This document shows positions 12,616 to 12,853 of a stretch of DNA of 12,853 nucleotides, piece by piece. A program made the position numbers and the translations under genes. The stretch comes from Bacillota bacterium. GTDB lineage: Bacteria; Bacillota; Clostridia; Christensenellales; Aristaeellaceae. Numbering within the stretch: position 1 is the first letter of the stretch; each line of letters starts with the position of its first letter. The notes under the pieces were generated by a model, which did not search any database, had not been told where the DNA came from, and saw only the letters and a list, made by a program, of their open reading frames with translations. Where the stretch lies: NCBI GenBank assembly GCA_023392515.1, contig JAEVYX010000117.1, positions 1 through 12,853 on the forward strand, given 5' to 3'.

Positions 12616-12853
12616 TCAAACATGTTGGACAGTGAGGGAGCGGAGGAACTCGAGAGGGGAAAGCCATGCAAGAGGACGCATGGGGAGGTTGTTGCTGCGA
12701 CTTTGGTGGGCAGCTAGCTGCCCACAAAAGTCGGCGAGGGAGTAAAAGGAGTGCGAATCGTAGAAACGCTTTTGGTCTTCCCTGTGGCTGCGTTCTACCT
12801 TGCCATTGTGCCTAGGGGTATAAGGTCGGATCAGCTTGTGACGAATTTCCTTG
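12616..12853 (-). CDS. IS481-family transposase, C-terminal fragment
   Basis: I translated this by hand from the window edge; codons run from 12852 to the TGA at 12616-12618, giving 78 residues. The text HKLIRPYTPRHNGKVERSHR followed by EDQKRFYDSHSFYS and then NNLPMRPLAWLSPLEFL is the conserved end of the integrase core of IS481-type transposases. The Glu in GKVERSHR is the third acid of the DDE triad. The first two acids and the helix-turn-helix lie beyond the window. There is no stop or frameshift in the visible part, so the gene could be intact. The stretch coding CGQLAAH carries a long palindrome (12698-12733). Confidence 0.85.
   Translation of the reverse strand, partial: KEIRHKLIRPYTPRHNGKVERSHREDQKRFYDSHSFYSLADFCGQLAAHQSRSNNLPMRPLAWLSPLEFLRSLTVQHV
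12698..12733. repeat. 36-bp palindrome inside the transposase gene
   Basis: Two 18-base arms meeting at 12715/12716 are complementary at 17 of 18 positions, with the central 20 bases (GTGGGCAGCT and its complement) perfect. It lies in the coding part for residues DFCGQLAAHQS. In mRNA it would form a very stable hairpin. Confidence 0.8.

Larger units (their letters stand above)
12606..12853 (-). mobile_element. IS481-family insertion sequence, transposase-end fragment (cut by window edge)
   Basis: The region holds the last 78 codons of an IS481-type transposase. Ten bases beyond its stop codon lies a TGTAGG that I take as the outer tip of the terminal inverted repeat, since ends of this family commonly begin TGT. 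The other end and any target duplication lie outside the window, so the exact boundary is provisional. The element is inserted about 117 bases upstream of the MATE start codon, pointing the same way. Confidence 0.65.

Noticed and set aside
12485..12727. 80-codon minus-strand open frame overlapping the transposase end and the MATE start
   Set aside because: It runs in another frame than the well-conserved transposase text and crosses the IS boundary.

Overview
The window looks like a piece of chromosome from a moderately GC-rich member of the Firmicutes, class Clostridia. The signs are strong AGGAGG-type ribosome sites, a binding-protein transporter without its own ATPase, a YesM-type histidine kinase, a PdaC-like deacetylase and an IS481-type transposase. 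A Christensenellales-like or related gut or rumen lineage is a guess only.

Positions 1-8259 hold one block of six genes on the minus strand. In transcription order they are: a GH94 disaccharide phosphorylase of the N,N'-diacetylchitobiose phosphorylase type (5869-8259), an alpha-phosphohexomutase (4394-5818), a YesM-like sensor histidine kinase without a visible response regulator (2602-4344), a secreted sugar-binding protein (1325-2530), a MalF-type permease (350-1231) and the start of a MalG-type permease, cut by the window edge (1-346). Together they describe uptake of a beta-linked disaccharide, intracellular phosphorolysis to a sugar-1-phosphate plus a free sugar, and isomerisation to the 6-phosphate. 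The phosphorylase resembles chitobiose phosphorylases far more than cellobiose phosphorylases, so GlcNAc2 or a close relative is the leading substrate. The binding-protein gene has its own promoter and is followed by a stem-loop before the permeases, an arrangement that favours more binding protein than permease.

Positions 8260-8463 are a divergent intergenic region. deoC (8464-9195, plus strand) follows. Between deoC and the convergent next gene lies an array of five different near-perfect inverted repeats (9202-9346). Then, on the minus strand, come a PdaC-like NodB polysaccharide deacetylase (9357-10697) with its own promoter, a 426-base intergenic stretch with one strong hairpin, and a MATE-family efflux transporter (11124-12488) with a near-consensus promoter. 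The right edge (about 12606-12853) is the end of an IS481-family insertion sequence that carries the C-terminus of its transposase.

The main points for a second look are the three tandem 13-residue repeats in the extracytoplasmic loop of the MalG-type permease, the five-palindrome array after deoC, and the combination of a chitobiose-type phosphorylase, a phosphohexomutase and an orphan sensor kinase. I saw no clear evidence of a wholly new type of system, no CRISPR array and no RNA gene.
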